DNA of 64,000 nt, taken from Oceanihabitans sediminis. GTDB lineage: Bacteria > Bacteroidota > Bacteroidia > Flavobacteriales > Flavobacteriaceae. Position 1 is the first letter of the stretch; every line of letters starts with the position of its first letter. The DNA lies in NCBI RefSeq assembly GCF_003337215.1, contig NZ_QPIG01000003.1, positions 310,001 through 374,000 of the forward strand. The letters are read 5' to 3'. The notes under the pieces were generated by a model. The model did not search any database. It worked only from the letters and a program-made list of their open reading frames with translations, and was not told the DNA's origin. A program made the position numbers and the translations under genes. Positions 17,709 to 27,312 of the stretch are shown piece by piece.

Positions 17709-18747
17709 AAAGTAAATCTTGGTGCTTAGAGTAGTGTTTCCATTTTACAATACATTGCTGCATATCCTCTGGAACCTCTGTTTCAAAACGCATAAACTCT
17801 CCTGTAACAGGATGTTCAAAACCTAAAGTTTTTGCATGTAGGGCTTGCCTTGGTAATATCTTGAAGCAATTATCTACAAACTGCTTATATTTTGTAAAAG
17901 TGGTTCCTTTTAAAATTAAATCACCTCCGTAACGCTCATCGTTAAACAAGGTATGACCAATATGCTTCATATGCACACGAATTTGGTGTGTTCTTCCTGT
18001 TTCTAATTTACAAGAAACTAAAGTAACATATCCAAGGCGCTCTAGTACTTTATAATGTGTAATTGCAGGCTTACCTTTGTCTGCTTCATCATCTAAATAA
18101 ACCGTATTTTGGAGTCTGTTTTTAGGGTGTCTACCAATATTACCTTCAATAGTTCCTTCATCTTCTTCCATATTTCCCCAAACAATAGCAACGTACTCTC
18201 TTTCACTAGTTTTCTTAGCAAACTGATTGGAAAGGTGCGCCATTGCTTCTTCGGTTTTTGCAACTACAAGAAGTCCGCTTGTGTCTTTATCAATTCTATG
18301 TACCAAACCTGGACGCTCACTAGAGTTATTAGGCAGGTTATCAAATCTATAAATAAGTGCGTTAATAAGAGTTCCAGAATAGTTTCCGTGACCTGGATGC
18401 ACAACCATTCCTGCAGGTTTATTAACCACTAATAGATGATCATCTTCATAAACCACATCTATAGGAATATCTTCTCCAACCAATAGATTTTCAAATGGTG
18501 GGTGCTCGAACATCACACGGATTTCATCAAAAGGCTTTACCTTATAATTGGATTTTACAGTCTGTCCGTTAACAAAAATATTTCCGTTTTTTGCAGCTGT
18601 TTGTATTTTGTTACGAATTGCGTTTTCAATTTTATTCATTAAATACTTGTCAATTCGTAAAGGCGCTTGGCCTTTGTCTACAGTAAATGCATGATGCTCA
18701 TATAAGTCATCATCCTTCTGATTTTCTGGTGTAAAGTCTTCTATCAT
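17707..18747 (-). CDS. rluD: RluD/RluA-family 23S rRNA pseudouridine synthase
   Basis: A 346-aa enzyme of the RluA family that isomerises uridines in large-subunit rRNA. An S4-like RNA-binding domain (about 27-85) precedes the catalytic domain with HRIDKDTSGLLV at 150-161, where Asp153 is the nucleophile. VVNKPAGMVVHPGHG (108-122) and ETGRTHQIRVHMKHIGHTL are conserved substrate-site segments. The RluD assignment (rather than RluC) fits the S4 domain plus HPGHGN, but the exact rRNA position is inferred. It follows the PASTA-protein gene by 41 bp on the same strand. Confidence 0.88.
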   Translation of the reverse strand: MIEDFTPENQKDDDLYEHHAFTVDKGQAPLRIDKYLMNKIENAIRNKIQTAAKNGNIFVNGQTVKSNYKVKPFDEIRVMFEHPPFENLLVGEDIPIDVVYEDDHLLVVNKPAGMVVHPGHGNYSGTLINALIYRFDNLPNNSSERPGLVHRIDKDTSGLLVVAKTEEAMAHLSNQFAKKTSEREYVAIVWGNMEEDEGTIEGNIGRHPKNRLQNTVYLDDEADKGKPAITHYKVLERLGYVTLVSCKLETGRTHQIRVHMKHIGHTLFNDERYGGDLILKGTTFTKYKQFVDNCFKILPRQALHAKTLGFEHPVTGEFMRFETEVPEDMQQCIVKWKHYSKHQDLL

Positions 18748-18788
18748 TTTTAGTTTCCGCGAAAGCGGTAATCTTGTAATCTTTTTTT

Positions 18789-19352
18789 TTAATTAGAATC
18801 TGGTCTATTTCCGTTTCCTAAAACAATATCAATTTTAGATGTTTTAGGTAATAACTCACCTGCTTCTAATTTTTCGCCTTTAAAGCTTAATCGTACAACC
18901 TCGTCTTTTCCTAAATAATCCACATAAGTGATTTTTCCTATTTCAAAACCTAAAGCTTCTAACATTGGTTTTGCTTGTCTGAAAGTACGTTCTGTTAAAT
19001 CTGGAACTTGAATTTTTCTGTAACCAGAAGGATTCAGCGTAATATAAATTTTTCTGTTTTCTTTTACTTTTTCTCCAAATGCAGGATCCTGCTCAATTAC
19101 AGAAAACTTTGGGTAGTCTGGATTAAAGTTTGCCGAATCTTGAATCTGCATTACTAAGTTATTCTCTTTCAACTCCATTTCTGCAACTTCAATAGACTTT
19201 CCTTTTAGGTCAGGAACAGTTTCAAATTCGCCATGATTGGTAGTATAACTCAACCATCTTAACATAAGGAAAGATATAACAACTACAGCTAAAACAGCTA
19301 ATACTAACTGCTTTAAAAATGTCTTACTAACAAGGAATTTTACAATACTCAT
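18789..19352 (-). CDS. Membrane-anchored PASTA-domain protein
   Basis: A 187-aa protein: a short cytoplasmic tail, one transmembrane helix at about 13-33, then two PASTA domains (about 45-108 and 111-180) outside the cytoplasm. VPDLKGKSIEVAEMEL and VPDLTERTFRQAKPML are typical PASTA openings. PASTA modules bind peptidoglycan stems or muropeptides in Ser/Thr kinases and PBPs; here no kinase or transpeptidase domain is attached. It is divergent from ddl, a peptidoglycan-precursor enzyme, which fits a cell-wall role, but that link is inference. A TATCTTTG -7 element lies at 19371-19378. Confidence 0.85.
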   Translation of the reverse strand: MSIVKFLVSKTFLKQLVLAVLAVVVISFLMLRWLSYTTNHGEFETVPDLKGKSIEVAEMELKENNLVMQIQDSANFNPDYPKFSVIEQDPAFGEKVKENRKIYITLNPSGYRKIQVPDLTERTFRQAKPMLEALGFEIGKITYVDYLGKDEVVRLSFKGEKLEAGELLPKTSKIDIVLGNGNRPDSN

Positions 19353-19456
19353 GATCTTATTTTAGTTAAGCAAAGATATAAAAACAGAACTGTTTTTACT
19401 TTTGATTATTTAATGATATTTTAGCTTAACGAATATTTTCATCGTTTCTTATTTAT

Positions 19457-20434
19457 ATGAAAAAAAACATTGCCATTATAATGGGAGGATTTTCTAGCGA
19501 ATATAAAATCTCCCTAAAGAGCGGAAACGTAGTGTACCAAACGCTTGACACAAATAAATACAACGCATACAGAGTTCATATTCTTCCTGAAAAATGGGTT
19601 TATGTAGACAAAAATGACCAGGAATTTCCTATAGATAAAAACGATTTTTCTGTTACAATTAATGACGAAAAGATCACTTTTGACTGTGTATTTAATGCTA
19701 TTCATGGTTCTCCTGGTGAAGATGGCTATATGCAAGCCTACTTTAATCTGCTAAAAATGCCACATACAAGCTGCGATATGTACCAAGCAAGTATCACTTT
19801 TAATAAGCGCGATTGTTTAAGTATTTTAAAACCTTACGGAATTAAAACAGCAGAAAGTTTTTACATCAACCTTGGCGATACTGTAGATGAAGATGCCATT
19901 GTAAATAAAGTTGGTTTACCTTGTTTTGTAAAGGCAAATAAAGCTGGAAGTAGCTTTGGTATTACGAAAGTTTATAAAAAAGAAGATTTACAAAACGCCA
20001 TAGATTTTGCTTTTAAGGAAGATGATGAAATTATCATAGAATCCTTTTTAGATGGTACAGAAGTTTCTGTTGGAGTAATTTCGTACAAAGGAAAAACAAA
20101 GGTTTTACCTATTACTGAAATAGTTCCTAATAACGACTTTTTCGACTATAAGGCGAAGTACCTTGGGCAATCTCAGGAAATCACTCCTGCTAGAATTAGC
20201 AACGAGGATACGGAGAAAGTAAATAGTATTGCTAAAAAAGTATACGAAATTTTAAAAATGAAAGGCTTTAGCAGAAGTGAATATATTTTTAAAGATGGGG
20301 AGCCACACCTATTGGAAGTAAACACTGTTCCTGGACTAACCAAGGAAAGTATTTTACCTCAACAAGCAGAGAAAGCAGGAATATCTTTATCCGATTTATT
20401 TGACAACGCTATTACCGAAGCTTTAACCGCATAA
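19457..20434 (+). CDS. ddl: D-alanine--D-alanine ligase
   Basis: The enzyme makes D-Ala-D-Ala for peptidoglycan stem peptides using ATP. It has 325 residues with the ATP-grasp layout: N-terminal IIMGGFSSEYKISLKSG (with the Glu of the first D-Ala site), FNAIHGSPGEDG in the middle, the omega-loop region DFFDYKAKYL, and C-terminal LLEVNTVPGLTKESILPQQA with the Mg ligands. The N-terminal His of the E. coli signature (EHEVS) is replaced here (EYKIS), as in many Bacteroidota. coaD follows by 72 bp. Confidence 0.95.
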   Translation: MKKNIAIIMGGFSSEYKISLKSGNVVYQTLDTNKYNAYRVHILPEKWVYVDKNDQEFPIDKNDFSVTINDEKITFDCVFNAIHGSPGEDGYMQAYFNLLKMPHTSCDMYQASITFNKRDCLSILKPYGIKTAESFYINLGDTVDEDAIVNKVGLPCFVKANKAGSSFGITKVYKKEDLQNAIDFAFKEDDEIIIESFLDGTEVSVGVISYKGKTKVLPITEIVPNNDFFDYKAKYLGQSQEITPARISNEDTEKVNSIAKKVYEILKMKGFSRSEYIFKDGEPHLLEVNTVPGLTKESILPQQAEKAGISLSDLFDNAITEALTA

Positions 20435-20506
20435 AAAACTTCCGCTAATTAATTAGTATATTTGATTCTATAACCTTTTAAAATCTCCTTGCAAAAGGAA
20501 ACATAT

Positions 20507-20968
20507 ATGAGACGAGCACTTTTCCCTGGATCCTTCGATCCTATTACACTTGGGCATTACGATGTGATAAAACGCGGAGTAAAACTATTTGACGAAATTG
20601 TAGTTGCAATTGGAGTAAACTCTGAAAAGAAATACATGTTTTCTTTAGAAGAAAGAAAGCGTTTTTTAGAGGAAGCTTTTAAAGGCGAACCGAAAGTACG
20701 AATAGAAACCTATACAGGTTTAACTATTGATTTTTGTAAAGAAATAGATGCTAAATTCCTATTACGCGGTTTAAGAAACCCTGCCGATTTTGAATTTGAA
20801 AAAGGGATTGCACATACCAACAGCAAACTCTCTGAAATTGAAACCGTATTCCTACTTACAGCTCCAGAAACTTCTTTTATAAGCTCTAGTATTGTTAGAG
20901 ATGTTATTAGAAACAATGGGGACTACACCATTTTAGTCCCTGAAATTGTTAGAGTAAATAGTAAGTAA
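20507..20968 (+). CDS. coaD: Phosphopantetheine adenylyltransferase
   Basis: CoaD adenylates 4'-phosphopantetheine, the next-to-last step of coenzyme A synthesis. From ATG 20507 it has 153 residues, the usual size. A 6-residue extension from a TTG at 20489 is possible but unlikely, because the family begins right before the nucleotide-binding strand (RRALFPGSFDPITLGHYDVI, with the HxGH-type motif as LGHY). LLRGLRNPADFEFE and the C-terminal SSSIVRDVIRNNGD are diagnostic. A TATATTTG -7 element is at 20457-20464. Confidence 0.95.
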   Translation: MRRALFPGSFDPITLGHYDVIKRGVKLFDEIVVAIGVNSEKKYMFSLEERKRFLEEAFKGEPKVRIETYTGLTIDFCKEIDAKFLLRGLRNPADFEFEKGIAHTNSKLSEIETVFLLTAPETSFISSSIVRDVIRNNGDYTILVPEIVRVNSK

Positions 20969-20993
20969 GAAGAAACAATATCTTGAAATAATA

Positions 20994-21027
20994 AAAAAGC
21001 CTCCACTTTAAATAAGGGAGGCTTTTT
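20994..21027. terminator. Bidirectional terminator between coaD and the SulP gene
   Basis: AAAAAGCCTCC (20994-21004) and GGAGGCTTTTT (21017-21027) form a perfect 11-bp stem with T tracts on both strands. Confidence 0.9.
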
Positions 21028-21043
21028 CTATAGCTATAATTTT

Positions 21044-22705
21044 CTAAAATTTATATTCTGAAAGCGGTTTTTCAAAATCCTCTGGATTTGCTGCTAAATG
21101 ATAACGAGGATCATCTACATCTTCAATAATCACAGATTTAAATTTTGGTGAAGCCTTATACAGAAGTATTTTACAATCTTCACTCAAATGCTTCAGCTTA
21201 ATGCTTTTTCCTTCAGCTTCGTACTTTTGAACAATATTAAATATAGCTTCAATAGCAGAATGATCACTAACACGTGACTCTACAAAATCTATCACTACTT
21301 TTTCTGGATCGTTTTTAGCATCAAATTTCTCATTGAACGCAGTTATACTTCCGAAGAAAAGTGGCCCCCAAATTTCGTAAACTTTGGTTCCATCTTCTTT
21401 AAAACGTTTTCTAGCTCTAATCTTCTTAGCGTTTTCCCAAGCAAATACTAAAGCAGAAATTATTACTCCAATAAATACAGCAACTGCTAAATCAACAAAT
21501 ACCGTAACTAAAGAAACTGTGATTAAAACTATGGCATCAGACTTTGGTATTTTCTTTAATACTCTAAAACTAGACCATGCAAAAGTTTCAATTACCATCA
21601 TAAACATTACACCAACTAAAGCTGCAATAGGCACCATTTCAATTAACTTATCTGCAAATAATATGAAAGACAGTAAACTAACAGCCATCATAACTCCAGA
21701 CAATCTTCCACGTCCACCAGCATTTACATTAATTACTGTTTGACCAATCATTCCACATCCTCCTGTTCCACCAAAAAGTCCACTCACAATATTACCTGCT
21801 CCTTGCGCAACACATTCTTTGTTTCCGTTTCCTCTAGTTTCTGTTAACTCATCTACTAAATTCATAGTCATTAAAGTCTCTATCAATCCTACAGATGCAG
21901 CTAAAAACGCTGGTAATGCAATAAATTTTAAAGTATCTAAGTTAAATGGAAGTTTTTCCCATAACTCTAAATTTGGTGTTGGAAATTCTCCTTTTAGTCC
22001 AGTCCCACCACCTTCAATAATATAAGATCCAACGGTTGAAACATCTAGATTAAAACCTATAACAACAAGAGTAGTGATTAAAATTGCAGTTAATGCTGCG
22101 GGTAATTTTTTAGTTAGTCTAGGTAATCCCCAAATAACACCCATAGTTAACAACACCAATCCAATCATGGTATATAACTCGGCTCCCTGCATATAAGTGT
22201 TTATATATTCTTTTACGCCTTCTGGAGAAACTACTAAGGATTTATGGGAGAACATTTTTATTTGTGCCATGAAAATCACAATAGATAACCCATTCACAAA
22301 CCCCATCATTACTGGATGCGGAATCAAGCGCACAAATCTACCTAATTTAAATACTCCTGCTAAAATCTGAATCAATCCCATCAAAACCACACAGGCCATC
22401 AGGTAAAAGAATCCCATATTTTCTATAGGCGTATCCATCAACATACCTTTGGTATGCCCTTCAGCAATCATATTAACAAAAATAACAGCCACCGCTCCGG
22501 CTGCACCAGTAATCAGTCCTGGTCTACCTCCAAAAATAGCAGAAATTAAACCTACAATAAAAGCTCCTGAAAGAGCCATTAAAGGATCTATTTGCGCAAC
22601 AAAAGCAAAAGCTACTACTTCGGGAATCATTGCTAAAGACACTGTAATTCCAGCTAAAACATCATCTTTGGCATTTGGCACTATTTTTCTAATAAACTCC
22701 GTCAT
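21044..22705 (-). CDS. SulP-family anion transporter with STAS domain
   Basis: A 553-aa inner-membrane transporter. The transport domain (about 10-420) has the SLC26/SulP opening ITVSLAMIPEVVAFAFVAQIDP and many helices; the C-terminal cytoplasmic STAS domain covers about 435-545 (VVIDFVESRVSDHSAIEAI). Substrates in the family include sulfate, bicarbonate and other anions. No carbonic anhydrase or sulfur gene is adjacent, so the substrate is undecided. On the reverse strand a promoter of the form CTTG, 19 nt, TACTTTTG is visible at 22726-22756, upstream of the ATG at 22705. Confidence 0.9.
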   Translation of the reverse strand: MTEFIRKIVPNAKDDVLAGITVSLAMIPEVVAFAFVAQIDPLMALSGAFIVGLISAIFGGRPGLITGAAGAVAVIFVNMIAEGHTKGMLMDTPIENMGFFYLMACVVLMGLIQILAGVFKLGRFVRLIPHPVMMGFVNGLSIVIFMAQIKMFSHKSLVVSPEGVKEYINTYMQGAELYTMIGLVLLTMGVIWGLPRLTKKLPAALTAILITTLVVIGFNLDVSTVGSYIIEGGGTGLKGEFPTPNLELWEKLPFNLDTLKFIALPAFLAASVGLIETLMTMNLVDELTETRGNGNKECVAQGAGNIVSGLFGGTGGCGMIGQTVINVNAGGRGRLSGVMMAVSLLSFILFADKLIEMVPIAALVGVMFMMVIETFAWSSFRVLKKIPKSDAIVLITVSLVTVFVDLAVAVFIGVIISALVFAWENAKKIRARKRFKEDGTKVYEIWGPLFFGSITAFNEKFDAKNDPEKVVIDFVESRVSDHSAIEAIFNIVQKYEAEGKSIKLKHLSEDCKILLYKASPKFKSVIIEDVDDPRYHLAANPEDFEKPLSEYKF

Positions 22706-22725
22706 ATCTTTTATTTTTGAGGGTG

Positions 22726-22756
22726 CAAAAGTACAGCTAATTCAGAAAAACACAAG
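22726..22756 (-). promoter_or_regulatory. Putative promoter of the SulP transporter gene
   Basis: Reverse strand: TACTTTTG (22726-22733) with CTTG (22753-22756) exactly 19 nt upstream, close to the TTTG-N19-TAnnTTTG consensus. Confidence 0.45.
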
Positions 22757-22804
22757 TTGTATTTATTATTATTTGATTAAGTTTGATTACTAAACCAATT
22801 GAAA

Positions 22805-24538
22805 ATGAAGAAACTCTTAATACTTTTAGTTTTACTAACTTCCTGTTCTTCTGAAAAAAACATCTCAAATTTTGATTTCACAACTACTTTTGAAAAAAGT
22901 CAAGGCACGGAAACTCCCACCTATTCGGAAGTAATAAATTACTTTACACAATTAGCTGAAACATATTCTGAAATTTCTATTCAAGCTATAGGAGAAACCG
23001 ACTCTAATGAACCATTACATATAGTCACGTTAAATCCGGATGCAGAATTTGATTTTTCAGAAATAAGAAAAAGTAAAAGAATTCTTTTTATCAACAATGG
23101 CATACACCCGGGAGAGCCAGATGGAATTGACGCTACCATGATGCTATATCGCGATATTGCTCAAGGAAAAATAGAAGCTCCAAAAAACACGGTTTTGGTT
23201 AGCATACCAATTTATAACGTAGGTGGCGCATTAAACAGAAACATTTCGTCAAGAACCAATCAAAACGGACCAAAAGAATATGGTTTTAGAGGAAATGCTA
23301 GAAACTATGACTTAAACAGAGACTTTATTAAAAGTGACTCGAAAAACGCAAAGACCTTTGCTGAAATATTTCACTTAGTTCAACCAGACATTTTTATAGA
23401 TAATCATGTAAGCAATGGCGCAGATTACCAATACACGCTCACCCACTTATTTACACAACACAACAAACTAGGTGGCGATTTAGGCAAGTACCTACATCAT
23501 GAAATGATGCCGAAATTGGAAGAGAAACTGAAAACTAAAAATTGGGACATCACGCCTTATGTAAATGTATTTAATAATGTTCCTGAAAAAGGTTTCAGCC
23601 AATTTATGGATTCGCCAAGATATTCTACAGGATATACCGCTCTATTTAACACCCTAGGAATGATGGTAGAAACACACATGCTAAAACCATATAAACAAAG
23701 AGTTGAAGGCACATACGAACTCCTAAAAAGCATGATTGATATTTTAGAGGAAGATGGAGAAAACATTAAATCGCTTCGATCTATTATGAATAAAAAACTC
23801 CTTGCAAATGAAACATATCCTCTTAATTGGGAGATAGATACAATAAAAACCACGACACTTTCCTTTAAAGGTTATGAGGGAACGATGATTACAAGTGAAG
23901 TTACAGGGCTTCCACGTTTAAAATACGACAGAAGCAAACCTTTTACAAAAGAAGTTATCTATCAAAACTACTTTAAACCTACAGATAGTATTGTAATTCC
24001 TTCCGCTTATATTATTCCAAAAGCTTGGTGGAATATTATAGAACTTCTAAAACTTAACCATGTAGAAATGCAGGAATTAAAAAACGATACTATTTTGGAA
24101 GTGGAATCCTATAAAATTGCTTCATACGAAACAAGAAAGCAGGCTTACGAAGGACACTACCAACATTATAATACTTCTGTAAAAACTTCAACTGAAAAGA
24201 TTTCCTTTAAAAAAGGAGATTATATGATAAAAACCAACCAGCGAGCGCTTCGATATTTATTAGAAACCTTAGAACCACAAGCAGCTGATTCTTTTTTCAA
24301 TTGGAATTTCTTCGATACGATACTACAGCAAAAAGAACATTTCTCTCCTTATGTATGGGAAGATAAAGCAAAGGAACTCTTAGCTAGCAATCCGAAATTA
24401 CAGATTGATTTTAACCTAAAAAAATCCTTTGATACAGACTTTGCAAATAATTGGTATGCACAATTAGATTGGCTTCATAAACAAAGTAATAATTACGAAA
24501 AACCACATTTACAATATCCAGTTTACAGACTAAAATAA
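22805..24538 (+). CDS. M14-family zinc carboxypeptidase, predicted lipoprotein
   Basis: A 577-aa secreted metallopeptidase. From ATG 22805 it begins with a lipoprotein signal and lipobox LTSC (Cys14). The longer TTG start at 22799 adds two residues only. Zinc ligands of the M14 fold are visible: HPGE with His101 and Glu104, and DNHVSNG with His201. NARNYDLNRDF (165-175) is the substrate-carboxylate binding region. The C-terminal half is an additional beta-rich region. The role is probably peptide or peptidoglycan-peptide degradation at the cell surface; the specific substrate is unknown. It stands alone between SulP and the amidoligase operon. Confidence 0.87.
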   Translation: MKKLLILLVLLTSCSSEKNISNFDFTTTFEKSQGTETPTYSEVINYFTQLAETYSEISIQAIGETDSNEPLHIVTLNPDAEFDFSEIRKSKRILFINNGIHPGEPDGIDATMMLYRDIAQGKIEAPKNTVLVSIPIYNVGGALNRNISSRTNQNGPKEYGFRGNARNYDLNRDFIKSDSKNAKTFAEIFHLVQPDIFIDNHVSNGADYQYTLTHLFTQHNKLGGDLGKYLHHEMMPKLEEKLKTKNWDITPYVNVFNNVPEKGFSQFMDSPRYSTGYTALFNTLGMMVETHMLKPYKQRVEGTYELLKSMIDILEEDGENIKSLRSIMNKKLLANETYPLNWEIDTIKTTTLSFKGYEGTMITSEVTGLPRLKYDRSKPFTKEVIYQNYFKPTDSIVIPSAYIIPKAWWNIIELLKLNHVEMQELKNDTILEVESYKIASYETRKQAYEGHYQHYNTSVKTSTEKISFKKGDYMIKTNQRALRYLLETLEPQAADSFFNWNFFDTILQQKEHFSPYVWEDKAKELLASNPKLQIDFNLKKSFDTDFANNWYAQLDWLHKQSNNYEKPHLQYPVYRLK

Positions 24539-24637
24539 AGACGGTTACAGCAATATCGTTTATTTTTTAAGTTTTGTAAAACCAATTGAAAAATAATCTA
24601 ATTTTGTATAAATTATATATCGCGATTATCGCTTTTA

Positions 24638-26083
24638 ATGAACAAATACATTGTTGTCAATCAACCTGAAAAATGGAATTTTTCGATTGAGAATATTACA
24701 GTAATCTCCTCGCAAGAGTATCTTACAAACCCAAAGTTTTCCCTTTTAAAAAAAGCAAGAATATTTAATCTTTGTAAAGATTACTCTTACCAATCAAAAG
24801 GGTATTATGTTTCTCTTTTGGCAGAAGCTAGAGGACATTTAGCAATTCCTACAGTTAAAAACATTGTAGATTTAAAAAACCTTAAACTTGTCCGAATTGT
24901 ATCCGATGAGTTTGATGATACTATTCAGCAAAGCTTAAAAAACATTAAATCTAGAGAATTTACATTAAGTATATACTTTGGTCAAAACGTTGCTTTAAAA
25001 TACAAAGAACTAAGCGGATTATTTTACAAACACTTTCAAGCACCATTTTTACGTGTAAAATTTAACCACACCACAAAATGGAATATACAAAGCATCAAAG
25101 CCATTTCAGAATCCGAAATCCCTTTAGAGCATTTAGAAAGCGTTCACGAATTCGCTAATCAGTATTTTGCAAAAAAGCGTTACGATACACCAAAACTTAC
25201 AAAATCTGATTTTGATTTAGCAATTTTAGTCAACCCGAATGATCCTGCGCCACCAAGCAATTCAAAAGCATTAAAAAAGTTTATTGACATTGCTGAAAGA
25301 ATGAATATTTATGCCGAAATTATAGAGCCTAAAGATTTATCACGTCTAAATTCATTTGATGCACTTTTTATAAGACAAAGCACAGAAGTTAATAACGAAG
25401 CTTATGCTTTTGCTAGAAAGGCACAACAAGAAGGCATTGCAATAATTGATTATCCAGATGCTATTCTAAAATGCTGCAATAAAGTTTATATGGCTGAGGC
25501 ATTAAACAACGCCAATATTCCAACACCAAAAACAGTTATAATTCACAAAGACAACAGAAATGAAGTAATCCAACAGGTTGGTTTACCTTGTGTACTAAAA
25601 GCACCAGACTCTACATTCTCATTCGGAGTGAAAAAAGCAAGCACAGAAGAAGAATACCATAATCTTGTTTCTAATATGCTAAAGGAATCTGATTTAATCA
25701 TTGCACAAGAATATTGTCCTTCAGATTATGATTGGCGAATAGGAATCATTGACGGAAAAGCTTTTTATGCCTGTAAATACTATATGGCAAAAGGACATTG
25801 GCAGATTTATAATTGGAAGGCAAAAAAGAAGAACGAGCAAGACGGAAATGCCGACTGCTTAGCCATAGAAGATGTACCTAAAAAAGTTCTTGATATGGCC
25901 ATAAAATCTGCTAAGCTTATTGGAAACGGTCTTTATGGTATAGACATAAAAGTAATTAACAACAAACCAATGGTTATTGAAATTAATGATAACCCAAATA
26001 TTGATTACGGAGTAGAAGACCTTCATTATGGAGACCTTGTTTATACCGAAATTCTTAAAGCTTTAAAACAACGATTAGATTAA
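24638..26083 (+). CDS. RimK-like ATP-grasp ligase with N-terminal RLAN domain
   Basis: A 481-aa predicted carboxylate-amine ligase. Residues 1-150 match the RLAN domain (N-terminal domain of RimK-like ATP-grasp proteins; here LLAEARGHLAIPT near 67-79). Residues about 200-470 form the ATP-grasp fold: CNKVYMAEALNNANIPTP, then IAQEYCPSDYDWRIGIIDG, and the Mg-binding VIEINDNPNIDYG at the end. Such enzymes join an amino group to an acyl phosphate, often adding Glu. It is the first gene of an operon with a GCS2-like ligase (2-bp gap) and an N-formylglutamate-amidohydrolase-like enzyme. The three are expected to act in one pathway, whose product I cannot name. A possible TAATTTTG -7 element lies about 30 nt upstream. 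Confidence 0.85.
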   Translation: MNKYIVVNQPEKWNFSIENITVISSQEYLTNPKFSLLKKARIFNLCKDYSYQSKGYYVSLLAEARGHLAIPTVKNIVDLKNLKLVRIVSDEFDDTIQQSLKNIKSREFTLSIYFGQNVALKYKELSGLFYKHFQAPFLRVKFNHTTKWNIQSIKAISESEIPLEHLESVHEFANQYFAKKRYDTPKLTKSDFDLAILVNPNDPAPPSNSKALKKFIDIAERMNIYAEIIEPKDLSRLNSFDALFIRQSTEVNNEAYAFARKAQQEGIAIIDYPDAILKCCNKVYMAEALNNANIPTPKTVIIHKDNRNEVIQQVGLPCVLKAPDSTFSFGVKKASTEEEYHNLVSNMLKESDLIIAQEYCPSDYDWRIGIIDGKAFYACKYYMAKGHWQIYNWKAKKKNEQDGNADCLAIEDVPKKVLDMAIKSAKLIGNGLYGIDIKVINNKPMVIEINDNPNIDYGVEDLHYGDLVYTEILKALKQRLD

Positions 26084-26085
26084 CC

Positions 26086-27312
26086 ATGGGTAAAAAATTT
26101 CATTTATTCGAAGTTTTCGGTATTGAACTAGAATACATGCTGATTAACAAAGGAAACTTTAAAGTTACTCCTATTGTTGATGCTTTATTGACTAAAAAAA
26201 CAGGGGAATTAACTGCAGATATTGATAACGGGAAAATCGCTTGGAGTAATGAATTGGTCGCTCACGTGATAGAGTTAAAAACAAATGGACCAACTTCAGA
26301 TTTAAATTCTCTATCTAGCTTATTCCATGAAAACATTCTAGAAATCAACAATATATTAAAAGAATTTGATTCAGAACTCCTCCCTACAGCATGTCACCCA
26401 CTAATGAATCCGTTAATCGACACACAACTATGGAAGCATAGTTATAGTGATGTTTACGAATTATATAACCGAATATTCAATTGCAAAGGTCATGGCTGGA
26501 GCAATGTACAAAGCACTCACATAAACCTTCCTTTTTATGATGACAAAGAATTTGAAAAGCTACACGCTGCAATTCGAATTATATTACCTTTAATTCCTGG
26601 TTTATGTGCTAGTTCACCTATTTTAGAAGGAAAGAATACGGGATTTAAGGACACTAGATTAGAGTACTACAAAACCAATCAGAAGGAAATTCCGGAAATG
26701 ACTGGTTTAGTAATTCCTGAACGAGTTTTTAGTAAGGTTGACTATTATGCTACCATTTTTCAACCAATAAAAAACGCCATCAAACCTCACGATACAAAAA
26801 ACATTCTAGATCATCATTTTTTAAATTCTCGCGGAGCTATCGCACGATTTGACAGAAACGCCATCGAAATACGTTTAGTAGATATTCAAGAGTGTCCGAA
26901 TGCAGATATTGCCATTTGTGTATTAATTATTGAAGTCTTAAAACTATTAGTAAACAAGAAACTCGGTTCGCTACAAAATCAAAAAAAATGGTTAAAGCAA
27001 GACTTATTCGCTATTCTAAACCCTATCATTAAAGATGCTGAAAACTATAAAATCTCTAATCTTGAATATTTGAAAATGTTTCATTTAAATAATAGTGCTA
27101 CTGTACAAAATATTTGGAAACACTTATATGAATTAGCAAAACCAAACATTCATGAATCCCATTATGAAGCACTGGATATTATTTTAAATCAAGGAACATT
27201 AGCAACAAGAATTTTAAAAGCAATTAATGAAGATTATTCAGTAAAAAACATCACCAAAGTTTACTCCCAATTAGCTTCTTGCTTACAGGAAAACAAAATG
27301 TTTACCCCATGA
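26086..27312 (+). CDS. GCS2-family carboxylate-amine ligase
   Basis: A 408-aa enzyme related to glutamate-cysteine ligase family 2, a glutamine-synthetase-like amidoligase fold. FGIELEYM near 12-19 supplies metal-binding Glu residues. Other family segments are VQSTHINLPF (about 142-151), DTRLEYY and RFDRNAIEIRLVD. It should form an amide bond with ATP from a carboxylate such as Glu. True glutathione synthesis is unlikely, because the partner gene is RLAN-type and no glutathione synthetase GshB is present. It starts 2 bp after the ATP-grasp gene, and its TGA overlaps the next ATG as ATGA (27309-27312), so the three genes are translationally coupled. Confidence 0.83.
   Translation: MGKKFHLFEVFGIELEYMLINKGNFKVTPIVDALLTKKTGELTADIDNGKIAWSNELVAHVIELKTNGPTSDLNSLSSLFHENILEINNILKEFDSELLPTACHPLMNPLIDTQLWKHSYSDVYELYNRIFNCKGHGWSNVQSTHINLPFYDDKEFEKLHAAIRIILPLIPGLCASSPILEGKNTGFKDTRLEYYKTNQKEIPEMTGLVIPERVFSKVDYYATIFQPIKNAIKPHDTKNILDHHFLNSRGAIARFDRNAIEIRLVDIQECPNADIAICVLIIEVLKLLVNKKLGSLQNQKKWLKQDLFAILNPIIKDAENYKISNLEYLKMFHLNNSATVQNIWKHLYELAKPNIHESHYEALDIILNQGTLATRILKAINEDYSVKNITKVYSQLASCLQENKMFTP

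Noticed and set aside
20489-20506. Upstream TTG start for coaD
   Set aside because: It adds six residues before the conserved RRALFPGSFDP opening; ATG 20507 gives the usual family length.
21044-22705. Bicarbonate-specific (BicA-type) call for the SulP transporter
   Set aside because: No carbonic anhydrase or other context gene is adjacent and sequence alone does not set substrate.
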